From Desulfobacteraceae bacterium (GTDB taxonomy: Bacteria; Desulfobacterota; Desulfobacteria; Desulfobacterales; Desulfosalsimonadaceae): a stretch of DNA of 13,376 nt. A program made the translations under genes and the position numbers. Each line of letters begins with the position of its first letter. Within the stretch, counting starts at the first letter, position 1. The notes below the pieces were generated by a model. It was not told where the DNA came from, did not search any database, and saw only the letters and a list, made by a program, of their open reading frames with translations. Below, piece after piece: positions 5,345 to 12,356 of this stretch. The stretch is from positions 1 to 13,376 of the forward strand of contig JAGXHH010000038.1 of NCBI GenBank assembly GCA_024636355.1, in the 5' to 3' direction.

Positions 5345-8300
5345 ATGAATTCATTTACACGACTGGTCTTCAATCAAACACCGGTCTATGTCCTCCCGGA
5401 TCGTCCGGACTGGCTGGTGCCCAATTTAGCGGGCGATCTGCTGCTGTCCGGCCGGCAAGGCCAAAACAATGCCGTCCGATCCTCCTTAGACGATATCCGC
5501 CAAAACCGATTTATCTCCATGCTGCCATCGGCCCCTGGAGCAGAGTATACCGGCCGGAGCGATTACCTGAGATTAAATCACCTGGAGGAATGCTGGCTGC
5601 ACGTTACGAATCGTTGCAACCTCGCCTGCCGGCACTGCCTGTTTTCCTGCTCGGCGCAAACACTGACGACCCTGCCGCTGCAATCAATTGCCGAAGTTTT
5701 TAACCAGGCATACCAGCTCGGCGCCCGCATCTTTTACCTGACAGGCGGTGAGCCCCTGATGCATCCGGATTTCGCTGAAATCTGCCGGTTGATATTAACC
5801 TCCCGGCCCGATACCCGCCTGGTCGTATTGACCAACGGCATGCTTCTGCCCGCATTTACGGATACTTTCAAACGCTTTCCACAAGAACGCCTGTACCTGC
5901 AGATCAGTATTGACGGCAGACAGCCGGTACATGACGCCATCCGGGGGACGGGGGCTTTCCGCAAACTGATGACGGCAATCGACGCCCTCAAAGGATTGAA
6001 AACTGAAAACACCCTGGCAATGACCGTCCACAAGGGAAATGTGGCGCAAATGGAGGATATTGTCGACCTGGCGGCAGATCGCAATATTTCAAGTGTGCAC
6101 TATCTCTGGCTCATGATCACCGGAAAAGCCGAACCCGATGCCTTTGTACCGCCGCAGCAGTTGTTTGACGGGTTGATGCGCGCCGCTGCCGCCGCTGACC
6201 TCGCCGGCATCAAAATCGACAACCTGGAAAACATGGCATCGCAGGTATTTTCCACGCCCGGTACCAGGTATGATCTCGGTAATGCCGGCTGGACGGCACT
6301 CGCCGTGGGGCCGGACGGAAACATCTACCCCACTCCTGCCCTGATCGGTCAGGCAAAGACCCATTGCGGGCACATCGGAGAAGGCATCAAAGCAGTCTGG
6401 AAGAACAGCGACACACTCAGATCCCTGCGCCGGACCTCGCTGATACAGAACCCCGCGTATGCCGACAACCCCCTGAAGTTCATCGTGGGCGGCGGCGACA
6501 TCGACCACAGTTTTTACGCCGGCGGCGAATTTATCGGCCACGATCCCTATGTGCCGCTCTACAACCAGATGGCACTCTGGCTGATCCACCGTGAAACCCG
6601 GCAGCGGCCGTCATGCGATTTTCCCAGAATCCTTTTGAAGATGGGCGACCGGCTGCGGCAGTGCCATCAGGACGGCCGGGGCGTGGCATTGACCCACTCG
6701 AACTGCGTACTCACCTTGTCTGATACCCGCCAGGTGGTAGGCGATTTTTACAACCGGGCGGCTGAAAGCTTAAACACGGACATCACCAACCCGGTATGCT
6801 ACCCGGATGAAGCGGTGGCCCACATTCCGGAAGAATCGCGAATCCGCTCCTATGGATGCGGCAGTCCGATTATCGATGCGGCCCCCGCCGCCGGTGAAAC
6901 GGTGGTGGACTTAGGTGCGGGCGCCGGTCTGGAATGCCTTATCGCCGCCCGGCAGGTCGGTGAAAATGGCAGTGTCATCGGCATCGACATGCTCGATGAC
7001 ATGCTCGCCCGGGCCGAACAATCCGCGAAAAAGGTGACCAAAAACCTGGGCTATACCAATGTCACTTTTAAAAAAGGCTTTCTTGAACAGATCCCCCTTG
7101 CCGATCACACAGCCGATCTCATTATTTCAAACTGCGTGATCAACCTGTCCGAAGACAAGCGCAGAACCTTTTCCGAAATGATACGGGTCTTAAAACCCGG
7201 CGGCAGAATCGTGGTCTCCGATGTGGTCACGGATGAGCAGATGCCGCCGGAAATCGCAAATGATCCGAAACTGCGCGGCGAGTGCATTGCCGGCGCCATG
7301 CGCCAGGATTACCTGATGGCCATGCTCGAAGATACGGGCTTCGGGCGGATTCGGATTATCAAACGGCTGTTTTACCGCCAAGTGGAACAGTATCCGTTCT
7401 ATGCATTGACCTACAGCGCCCACAAACCCGAAGCTGCCATAACCAGCCGGATCATCTACCCCGGCCCCTATGCGGCGGCCGTCACCGACAGCGGTGAACT
7501 GCTGATCCGCGGTCAGCAATATGCCATGGCCTGGTCGTATCCCGCAAAAGAGGATCCTTCCGTGCTGATATTAGATGACCAGGGAAATGCCGCCAACTGG
7601 ACTGCGCAAAATACCTGCGCCTGTTATACGCCGCCTGAAACTTCAAGCCCGTCAGCCGACGGGCTTGAAGTAACACCGAATCCGCCCGCCGGATTATCTG
7701 AGGGTAGGTATCCAAGCGATTGCATGCGGTGCTCAAAACCATTGGTTTATTTAGATAAAGAAGAGACGAGAACCTGCACTTACTGTGGGCAGATCGGGCC
7801 GGCGAATGCCGTATGCGAATCCGGCCATTTCGTCTGTAACAAATGCCACAGCCGGGATGCGGCAGAAATTGTCCGGCAGATCTGTCTTCATACCGACCAG
7901 ACCAAGATGATCGAACTGCTCGACACCATACGCAGTCACCCGGCCTTTCCCCTCCACGGTCCGGAACATCATTTCACTGTACCCGCGCTGATCGTATCCG
8001 TTTATCGCAACATGGGCGGAAAGGTTTCCGATGCGGACATCGTATGCGCCATCGACCGCGGCCGATCGGTGCCGGGAGGCGTCTGCGCTTTCTGGGGGGC
8101 GTGCGGAGCGGCATTGGGCGTTGGCATCGCCTTCGGAATTATCCTGCAGAGCAACCCCTTAAAACCGGGCACGCGGCAAAAAATTCAACAAGCGGTCGGA
8201 AAGATCATCTCTGAAATCGCAGACATCAAAGCCGCCCGCTGCTGCCGGCGCGAATCCTATACGGCATTGATCGCGGCGGCCCGATTATCCGAGCAGATTC

Positions 8301-8428
8301 TGTCGATTTCCCTGGAGGCCGGTGCTGTACCGGAATGCCGTCAACAGGATATAAATCGCGAATGTATCCGGCGGGCCTGTCCGTATGCCGGATCAATCCG
8401 GAAAACGCTTACTATAAACCGGAAGTGA
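5345..8428 (+). CDS. Radical SAM - ArsM-like methyltransferase - DUF5714-like fusion protein
   Basis: A 1027-residue cytoplasmic protein of three fused parts. (1) Radical SAM domain, about 80-300: Cys91, Cys95 and Cys98 in CNLACRHC bind the 4Fe-4S cluster, and GGEP is at 134-137. The region where a SPASM domain would add cluster cysteines (about 325-415) has only Cys341. (2) Methyltransferase domain, about 455-760, very like arsenite methyltransferase ArsM: SAM loop VDLGAGAG (521-528) and cysteines 505 (YGCG), 597 (ISNC) and 647 (ECIAG), which match the arsenite-binding Cys72, Cys174 and Cys224 of algal ArsM; the 50-residue gap between the last two is identical. The C-terminal ArsM segment (IIYPGPYAAAVTDSGELLI) is also present. 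(3) After a Pro/Ser linker, a Cys-rich part with CMRC (793-796), CTYC (811-814) and CNKC (831-834), then HGPEHH (871-876), VPGGVCAFWGACGAA (909-923) and RCC (965-967), which I take as DUF5714. The substrate is unknown; no ars genes are nearby. Confidence 0.85.
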   Translation: MNSFTRLVFNQTPVYVLPDRPDWLVPNLAGDLLLSGRQGQNNAVRSSLDDIRQNRFISMLPSAPGAEYTGRSDYLRLNHLEECWLHVTNRCNLACRHCLFSCSAQTLTTLPLQSIAEVFNQAYQLGARIFYLTGGEPLMHPDFAEICRLILTSRPDTRLVVLTNGMLLPAFTDTFKRFPQERLYLQISIDGRQPVHDAIRGTGAFRKLMTAIDALKGLKTENTLAMTVHKGNVAQMEDIVDLAADRNISSVHYLWLMITGKAEPDAFVPPQQLFDGLMRAAAAADLAGIKIDNLENMASQVFSTPGTRYDLGNAGWTALAVGPDGNIYPTPALIGQAKTHCGHIGEGIKAVWKNSDTLRSLRRTSLIQNPAYADNPLKFIVGGGDIDHSFYAGGEFIGHDPYVPLYNQMALWLIHRETRQRPSCDFPRILLKMGDRLRQCHQDGRGVALTHSNCVLTLSDTRQVVGDFYNRAAESLNTDITNPVCYPDEAVAHIPEESRIRSYGCGSPIIDAAPAAGETVVDLGAGAGLECLIAARQVGENGSVIGIDMLDDMLARAEQSAKKVTKNLGYTNVTFKKGFLEQIPLADHTADLIISNCVINLSEDKRRTFSEMIRVLKPGGRIVVSDVVTDEQMPPEIANDPKLRGECIAGAMRQDYLMAMLEDTGFGRIRIIKRLFYRQVEQYPFYALTYSAHKPEAAITSRIIYPGPYAAAVTDSGELLIRGQQYAMAWSYPAKEDPSVLILDDQGNAANWTAQNTCACYTPPETSSPSADGLEVTPNPPAGLSEGRYPSDCMRCSKPLVYLDKEETRTCTYCGQIGPANAVCESGHFVCNKCHSRDAAEIVRQICLHTDQTKMIELLDTIRSHPAFPLHGPEHHFTVPALIVSVYRNMGGKVSDADIVCAIDRGRSVPGGVCAFWGACGAALGVGIAFGIILQSNPLKPGTRQKIQQAVGKIISEIADIKAARCCRRESYTALIAAARLSEQILSISLEAGAVPECRQQDINRECIRRACPYAGSIRKTLTINRK
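7640..7671. repeat. Perfect 14-bp palindrome inside the linker of the fusion gene
   Basis: ACTTCAAGCCCGTC (7640-7653) and GACGGGCTTGAAGT (7658-7671) are exact reverse complements around the four-base loop AGCC. The structure falls in codons 766-776, in the low-complexity linker between the methyltransferase and DUF5714-like parts. A stem this long in coding DNA is unusual and may be an inserted REP-like element or a remnant of the fusion joint. The reading frame is kept. Confidence 0.85.
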
Positions 8429-8452
8429 CCAGACAGATAAGCAGAATTCATA

Positions 8453-9409
8453 TCACATAAAGTCAGCGATGTACTTAACTGCGGTAAAGATAATAATACC
8501 GGCCAGCATCCATTTTATGGCCTCGGCCGGGACGAATTTCTGGCAACGCGCCCCGAGGTACATCCCCGCCATTCCGCCGATACCAAACATAATTCCCAGC
8601 AGCCAGTCCGGAGCCACAGAAAGGTGTGGATAAAACGGGGCGAGGGCTTGATAGAAAGCGACACCTGCAATCGATGTGACGAAGGTGCCCATCAGGGCGG
8701 CCCCGGCTATCGTGTAGACGGGCAGCTTAAAAAACGTGACAAAAAACGGGGCGATAATCGCACCGCCGCCGATACCATAGATTCCTCCTATGATGCCGAC
8801 GATGAAGCTTAAGGCAAAAATCCCCCAGAATGAAACGTCAAAAGATTCATCATAAAACGTATAACCGAGTCGTTTTAAATTAAAGTGGGTAACAGTGACG
8901 GTGGACAGGCCGGAAACCGGGAGTTCTTTGCCGGCAGTTTTGGAGCGGTGCCGGTGCACCATCTCCTGGAAACGCTTTTCGCTATCGGCTTTATTATCAC
9001 CTTTGCCCGCTTTTTTCTTTATCAAGTCTCCTGCCATTCTATAGCCGATATAAAAAAGAACGGCTGCCGCGAATAGTTTGAAATTTTTAGGATCCGGCAA
9101 GTATGCGACCCTCACGAAAGCACCGATGAAAACCCCCGGCAAGGTACCGGTCACCACGACCCAGGTAAGCGGCCACACCATCCTGCCTTCTTTCCAGTAA
9201 CGATAGACACCGCTCGGAATGGCAACGATATTAAACAATTGGTTGGTGGCGCTGACCGACGGGTTGGTGTACCCGAGAAAAGACATCTGGAACGGCAAAA
9301 GCAGAAAAGCACCCGACACACCGCCCATGGATGTAAAAAACGAAATCACAAAAGCGACCAGTGGCGGAATCCAGAAGGCGATTTCGATTCCCGCAGTTTG
9401 AAAAACCAT
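8453..9409 (-). CDS. TauE/SafE-family (TSUP) permease
   Basis: A 318-residue polytopic inner-membrane protein of the TSUP family, which includes exporters of sulfite, sulfoacetate and other sulfur-containing or organic anions. The two Gly-rich half-repeat signatures are visible: TSMGGVSGAFLLLPF near the N-terminus and GGIYGIGGGAIIAPFFVTF in the second half. A polar stretch of about 60 residues in the middle (KKKAGKGDNKADSEKR onward) separates the two halves. I chose the ATG at 9407-9409 because GGAGG (9415-9419) sits five bases upstream; an adjacent in-frame ATG starts at 9412, and an upstream ATG at 9445 has no such site. The gene is convergent with the radical SAM fusion (24 bases between stops) and divergent from the sulfotransferase-like operon. 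The substrate cannot be read from sequence; a sulfur oxyanion would suit the neighbourhood. Confidence 0.88.
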   Translation of the reverse strand: MVFQTAGIEIAFWIPPLVAFVISFFTSMGGVSGAFLLLPFQMSFLGYTNPSVSATNQLFNIVAIPSGVYRYWKEGRMVWPLTWVVVTGTLPGVFIGAFVRVAYLPDPKNFKLFAAAVLFYIGYRMAGDLIKKKAGKGDNKADSEKRFQEMVHRHRSKTAGKELPVSGLSTVTVTHFNLKRLGYTFYDESFDVSFWGIFALSFIVGIIGGIYGIGGGAIIAPFFVTFFKLPVYTIAGAALMGTFVTSIAGVAFYQALAPFYPHLSVAPDWLLGIMFGIGGMAGMYLGARCQKFVPAEAIKWMLAGIIIFTAVKYIADFM

Positions 9410-9470
9410 CATGCCCTCCAGCACTGTAGAATAATCACGGCCCACGAATACGAAACAGGATTACTCAGCG

Positions 9471-9499
9471 ACGGTATACGAGGCATTCCCACGAGTCAA
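9471..9499 (-). promoter_or_regulatory. Possible promoter of the TSUP permease
   Basis: On the minus strand TTGACT (9494-9499, five of six) is followed after 17 bases by TACCGT (9471-9476), a weak -10 with TATACC overlapping it. It lies about 60 bases before the permease start. The -35 is good; the -10 is the doubtful part. Confidence 0.45.
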
Positions 9500-9859
9500 G
9501 ATTTTTGGTTTGCTGCTAGTTTACTGTTCAAAACGCCCACCAGCGGCCTGTTCGATAAAACGCGCCATCCATTATTACATAGAACAGCAAGCCCATGGGA
9601 GTTCGCCGGCTTGGTTGCCGTATGGGTTTTCCGGACTTACTTTAATTACGATTACCGTTGCTGTTCACGTGATAAAAAGACTGTCCGGCGCATCACCAGA
9701 AAATATCGGCAAACCAGAAAAATATTTGTAAGGAGCCCTTAAAACTACAAAAAACATCATTATCTTCTTACTTTCAAAGATCAAAGGCCTCTGTTCGGAT
9801 CGATTTGACTCGATCTGCGGCTTAATAACCCCATCAACTTTTCCGATAAACGGACGATT
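9500..9859. other. Divergent intergenic region, no firm gene
   Basis: About 360 bases between the permease and the arylsulfotransferase-like gene. A 73-codon open frame (9510-9731, plus) would encode one hydrophobic segment (GLTLITITVAVHVI), but it has no Shine-Dalgarno or recognised relative, so I do not call it a gene. A Shine-Dalgarno-like AAGGAG near 9730 is followed by no start codon. A palindrome GATCGA-TTTGAC-TCGATC is at 9798-9815, about 45 bases before the next gene, and could be an operator. Confidence 0.4.
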
Positions 9860-11269
9860 ATGAAACAGACACGCAGTACCAGATTCTCGAACATGAAAAA
9901 AACTGTTTCACATTGGACCCCTTATGTGGCTTTTGTAACAGCCGTTGTCTTCCTTGCCTTTGTGGGGGGATCGATCGCCTCGATTGCCGAGCTCTCACCG
10001 ACCGGCTACATCCGGGATGCCTACCGTGCCGGAAAAGCGATCATGGAGAAAAGCAACCGGCAAAGAGATCCTTTTGCAACAGACCTCTGGACGCCTGCCG
10101 AAACTCTGAAAAAAGGCGTAACCGTATATGATCCGAGCCGCGCGCACAACGGATTGACCCTCTACACTTCCGGCGATGCCCCTAAAGCCGTACTCATCGA
10201 CATGGACGGCCAAGTCGTCCATGAATGGCACAAACCGTTCAGCACGATTTGGGACGATACAGCGGCTGTGCGTGATCCGGTTCCCGACAAACAGACCTAT
10301 CTTAATAAAGTCCATGTGTATCCGAATGGGGATTTGCTGGCGATCTACATCGGGGTCGGCGACAGTCCCTATGGATACGGAATGGTCAAACTCGATAAAA
10401 ATTCAAATGTCATCTGGAAAAATCTCGACCATTTTCATCACGATTTTTCGGTTGCACCCGACGGTCACATCTACGGTCTTACTCACACGTACCGCACGAA
10501 GCCCCTTGAAGGGGTCGACCACCTTGAGTTCCCGGTTACGGACGATTTCCTGGTGGTATTATCCCCGGAGGGGCGGACCCTGAAAAAAATCTCGCTTTTA
10601 GATGCACTAAACGTTTCCGAATACCGTCGCCTGCTGTGGCGGGTGCCCTATTACAGTCTTGCCGATCCCCTGCACACGAATGCCGTTGATATCATAGACG
10701 AAAAAACGGCGGAGCAGCTCGGCAAGAAGCTGCCGGTTGCCGCCGAAGGGCAAGTACTGCTCTCCTTTCGCGAACTCGCCGGCGGCAGCATCGCCCTTCT
10801 TGATGTGGCAACCGAACAAATCGTGTGGGCTTCCCGCGGCCCCTGGCTGTCCCAGCATGATCCCGACATTCTGCCGAGTGGCGACATCATGGTGTTCGAC
10901 AACCGGGGGCACTTCGGCCCGGATGAAGGTCAATCCCGCCTCGTTACAATCGATCCGGCGTCCGGCGGCATCATCTGGCAGTACACGGGAGACAAAGACA
11001 ACAGGTTTGAAAGCCTGATCCGTTCGGATCAGCAGCCGCTTTCCAACGGCAACATTTTGATAACCGAATCCAACAGCGGACGACTGCTGGAAATCACCCC
11101 GGGCGGCGATATTGTCTGGGAGTATATCAACCCGGCACGCGGCGGTAAGGAAAACAAGCTCATTGCCGTGGTCAGTTCAGTGGACCGAATCGATCCTGAA
11201 GACCTCACCGCAGATTTCCGCGCCGGGATTTTAAACAATAAACTGGCAAGGGAGGAACTCACGCCATGA
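9860..11269 (+). CDS. Membrane-anchored arylsulfotransferase-family beta-propeller protein
   Basis: A 469-residue protein of the arylsulfotransferase (ASST) type, enzymes that move sulfate from one phenolic sulfate ester to another without PAPS in the periplasm. One transmembrane segment (about 20-44, VAFVTAVVFLAFVGGSIAS) anchors it, with the rest predicted outside the cytoplasm. Repeated propeller blades are visible (VYPNGDLLAIY, VAPDGHIYGL, LPSGDIMVFDNRG, LSNGNILITESNSGR). Candidate catalytic residues agree with those of E. coli ASST (His252, His356/Asn358, Arg374, His436): FHHDF (His193/194), LHTNAV (His272, Asn274), SFREL (Arg304) and SQHD (His333). This alignment is by eye. The ATG at 9860 has only a weak ribosome site; Met12 is an alternative. 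It is first in an apparent operon and overlaps the next gene by four bases (ATGA). Some members of this family may lack sulfotransferase activity. Confidence 0.82.
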   Translation: MKQTRSTRFSNMKKTVSHWTPYVAFVTAVVFLAFVGGSIASIAELSPTGYIRDAYRAGKAIMEKSNRQRDPFATDLWTPAETLKKGVTVYDPSRAHNGLTLYTSGDAPKAVLIDMDGQVVHEWHKPFSTIWDDTAAVRDPVPDKQTYLNKVHVYPNGDLLAIYIGVGDSPYGYGMVKLDKNSNVIWKNLDHFHHDFSVAPDGHIYGLTHTYRTKPLEGVDHLEFPVTDDFLVVLSPEGRTLKKISLLDALNVSEYRRLLWRVPYYSLADPLHTNAVDIIDEKTAEQLGKKLPVAAEGQVLLSFRELAGGSIALLDVATEQIVWASRGPWLSQHDPDILPSGDIMVFDNRGHFGPDEGQSRLVTIDPASGGIIWQYTGDKDNRFESLIRSDQQPLSNGNILITESNSGRLLEITPGGDIVWEYINPARGGKENKLIAVVSSVDRIDPEDLTADFRAGILNNKLAREELTP

Positions 11270-11523
11270 AAAGAACAATTGCCATATTGACTGCCGCATT
11301 ATTATCTGCGGGGACCGGCGGAACGGCATTCGCCTATGTAGGACCCGGAGCGGGATTGAGCCTTCTGGGCGCCCTGTGGGGACTGCTCCTGGCGGTCGGC
11401 GCCGCACTTTTTTTTGTCATATTCTGGCCGGTGCGCCGGATGATCAGAAATTCCCGGAAGAAAAAGGCCGAAGAAGATGACGGCGGGATGCTTGATGACA
11501 ATACGGAATCGCCTAAACGGTAG
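11266..11523 (+). CDS. Small membrane protein of unknown function
   Basis: An 85-residue protein I cannot name. It has a cleavable-looking signal peptide (MKRTIAILTAALLSAGTGG, with AFA at 21-23), a Gly-rich start of the mature part (YVGPGAG), one hydrophobic segment (about 31-55, GALWGLLLAVGAALFFVIFW), then a basic cluster (RNSRKKK) and an acidic tail (EEDDGGMLDD). The mature protein would therefore be single-pass with a cytoplasmic tail. Its ATG overlaps the stop of the arylsulfotransferase-like gene, and GGAGG (11251-11255) lies ten bases upstream, so the two are translationally coupled and probably act together. Confidence 0.8.
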   Translation: MKRTIAILTAALLSAGTGGTAFAYVGPGAGLSLLGALWGLLLAVGAALFFVIFWPVRRMIRNSRKKKAEEDDGGMLDDNTESPKR

Positions 11524-11570
11524 TAAGACACCCTGAGAATACTTCAGAAAGGAGCGATAGAGATTCTTTA

Positions 11571-12296
11571 ATGGGAATTTTTGATGCACCGGCGCCCGCA
11601 CTTTCCTGGATTGACAGCCAGGCGGCAGAAGTTCTGCCCCCCGTAGTCCGTCTCATTTTCTGGGGGATCATCGGCGCCATCCTGTCAATGTTTCTATACC
11701 GCGCACTTTCGCCACAGGACCGAATAGCCCGTGATAAACGGGACATCCGCGAGGCCCGCCGCGATCTTGACAAATTCGACGGTGATTTTGCCGATGCATT
11801 TCCTTTGATAAGCAGACTCCTGCGTCTTTCACTGAAGCAGGTAGGCCGGGTGGGATGGCCGGCAATCGTTGCCTCGCTGCCGCTACTGGTTCTACTGGTC
11901 TGGTTGAGCACCGTCTATGGCCATCAGTACCCCCCGTCGGGGCAAGCACCCGAAATTCAAACAATGCCTTCGCAGCTTCAGGCGCAATGGGTGGACCGGC
12001 AGAACGGCAGTCTCCCCCACGTTGTCGTCTCTAACGAAAGCCGGCAAATTGTGGCGGATATACGGCTTGCCGCCCCGGTTCCGGTTATCCATAAACGGCA
12101 GTGGTGGAATACGTTAATCGGAAATCCGCTCGGTTATCTTCCGGATAATGCAGCGGTCGACCGGGTCAGCATATCGCTGCCCCAGAAAACGTACCTGCCT
12201 TTCGGGCCCGGTTGGGTGAGGGGGTGGGAGTTGCCTTTTTTTCTCTCCCTGGTGCTGGTGTCGATCCTCATTAAAGTCGTCTTCGGCATTGAATAA
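11571..12296 (+). CDS. Three-TM membrane protein with Oxa1/EMC3-like layout
   Basis: A 241-residue inner-membrane protein. TM1 is about 24-43 (VVRLIFWGIIGAILSMFLY). It is followed by a charged helical hairpin at about 46-90 (SPQDRIARDKRDIREARRD, then SRLLRLSLKQ), TM2 at about 96-117 (GWPAIVASLPLLVLLVWLS), an outside domain of about 100 residues (118-217), and TM3 at about 220-238 (LPFFLSLVLVSILIKVVFG). TM1, a cytoplasmic two-helix segment, TM2, then TM3 is the topology of the Oxa1 superfamily (YidC, EMC3/TMCO1, archaeal DUF106). The outside domain between TM2 and TM3 is an elaboration. This family link is my inference from layout; the protein may be unrelated. It starts 47 bases after the small membrane protein; an AAAGGAG is upstream but 16 bases from the ATG, a poor spacing. 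Confidence 0.75.
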   Translation: MGIFDAPAPALSWIDSQAAEVLPPVVRLIFWGIIGAILSMFLYRALSPQDRIARDKRDIREARRDLDKFDGDFADAFPLISRLLRLSLKQVGRVGWPAIVASLPLLVLLVWLSTVYGHQYPPSGQAPEIQTMPSQLQAQWVDRQNGSLPHVVVSNESRQIVADIRLAAPVPVIHKRQWWNTLIGNPLGYLPDNAAVDRVSISLPQKTYLPFGPGWVRGWELPFFLSLVLVSILIKVVFGIE

Positions 12297-12345
12297 TCTA
12301 TTGTGAATCCCGACCTGCACAACCGTTCTTTTTTAGCCATGAATT

Positions 12346-12350
12346 GAGGA
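12346..12350 (+). promoter_or_regulatory. Ribosome binding site fixing a TTG start
   Basis: GAGGA at 12346-12350 is six bases upstream of TTG at 12357. In-frame stops TGA (12345) and TAA (12351) lie just before, so the TTG is the first usable start in this frame. Confidence 0.7.
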
Positions 12351-12356
12351 TAAAAT

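Noticed and set aside
5345..8428. Frameshift or assembly join explaining the three-domain protein
   Set aside because: The frame is open throughout with uniform GC-rich codon use and family motifs in all three parts, so a true fusion is the simpler reading.
9510..9731. 73-codon frame with one hydrophobic segment in the divergent intergenic region
   Set aside because: No Shine-Dalgarno, no recognised relative, and overlapping frames of similar length; noted only as a possibility.
9239..9742. Plus-strand 167-codon frame overlapping the permease start
   Set aside because: Largely antisense to the TSUP gene, basic low-complexity composition, no ribosome site.
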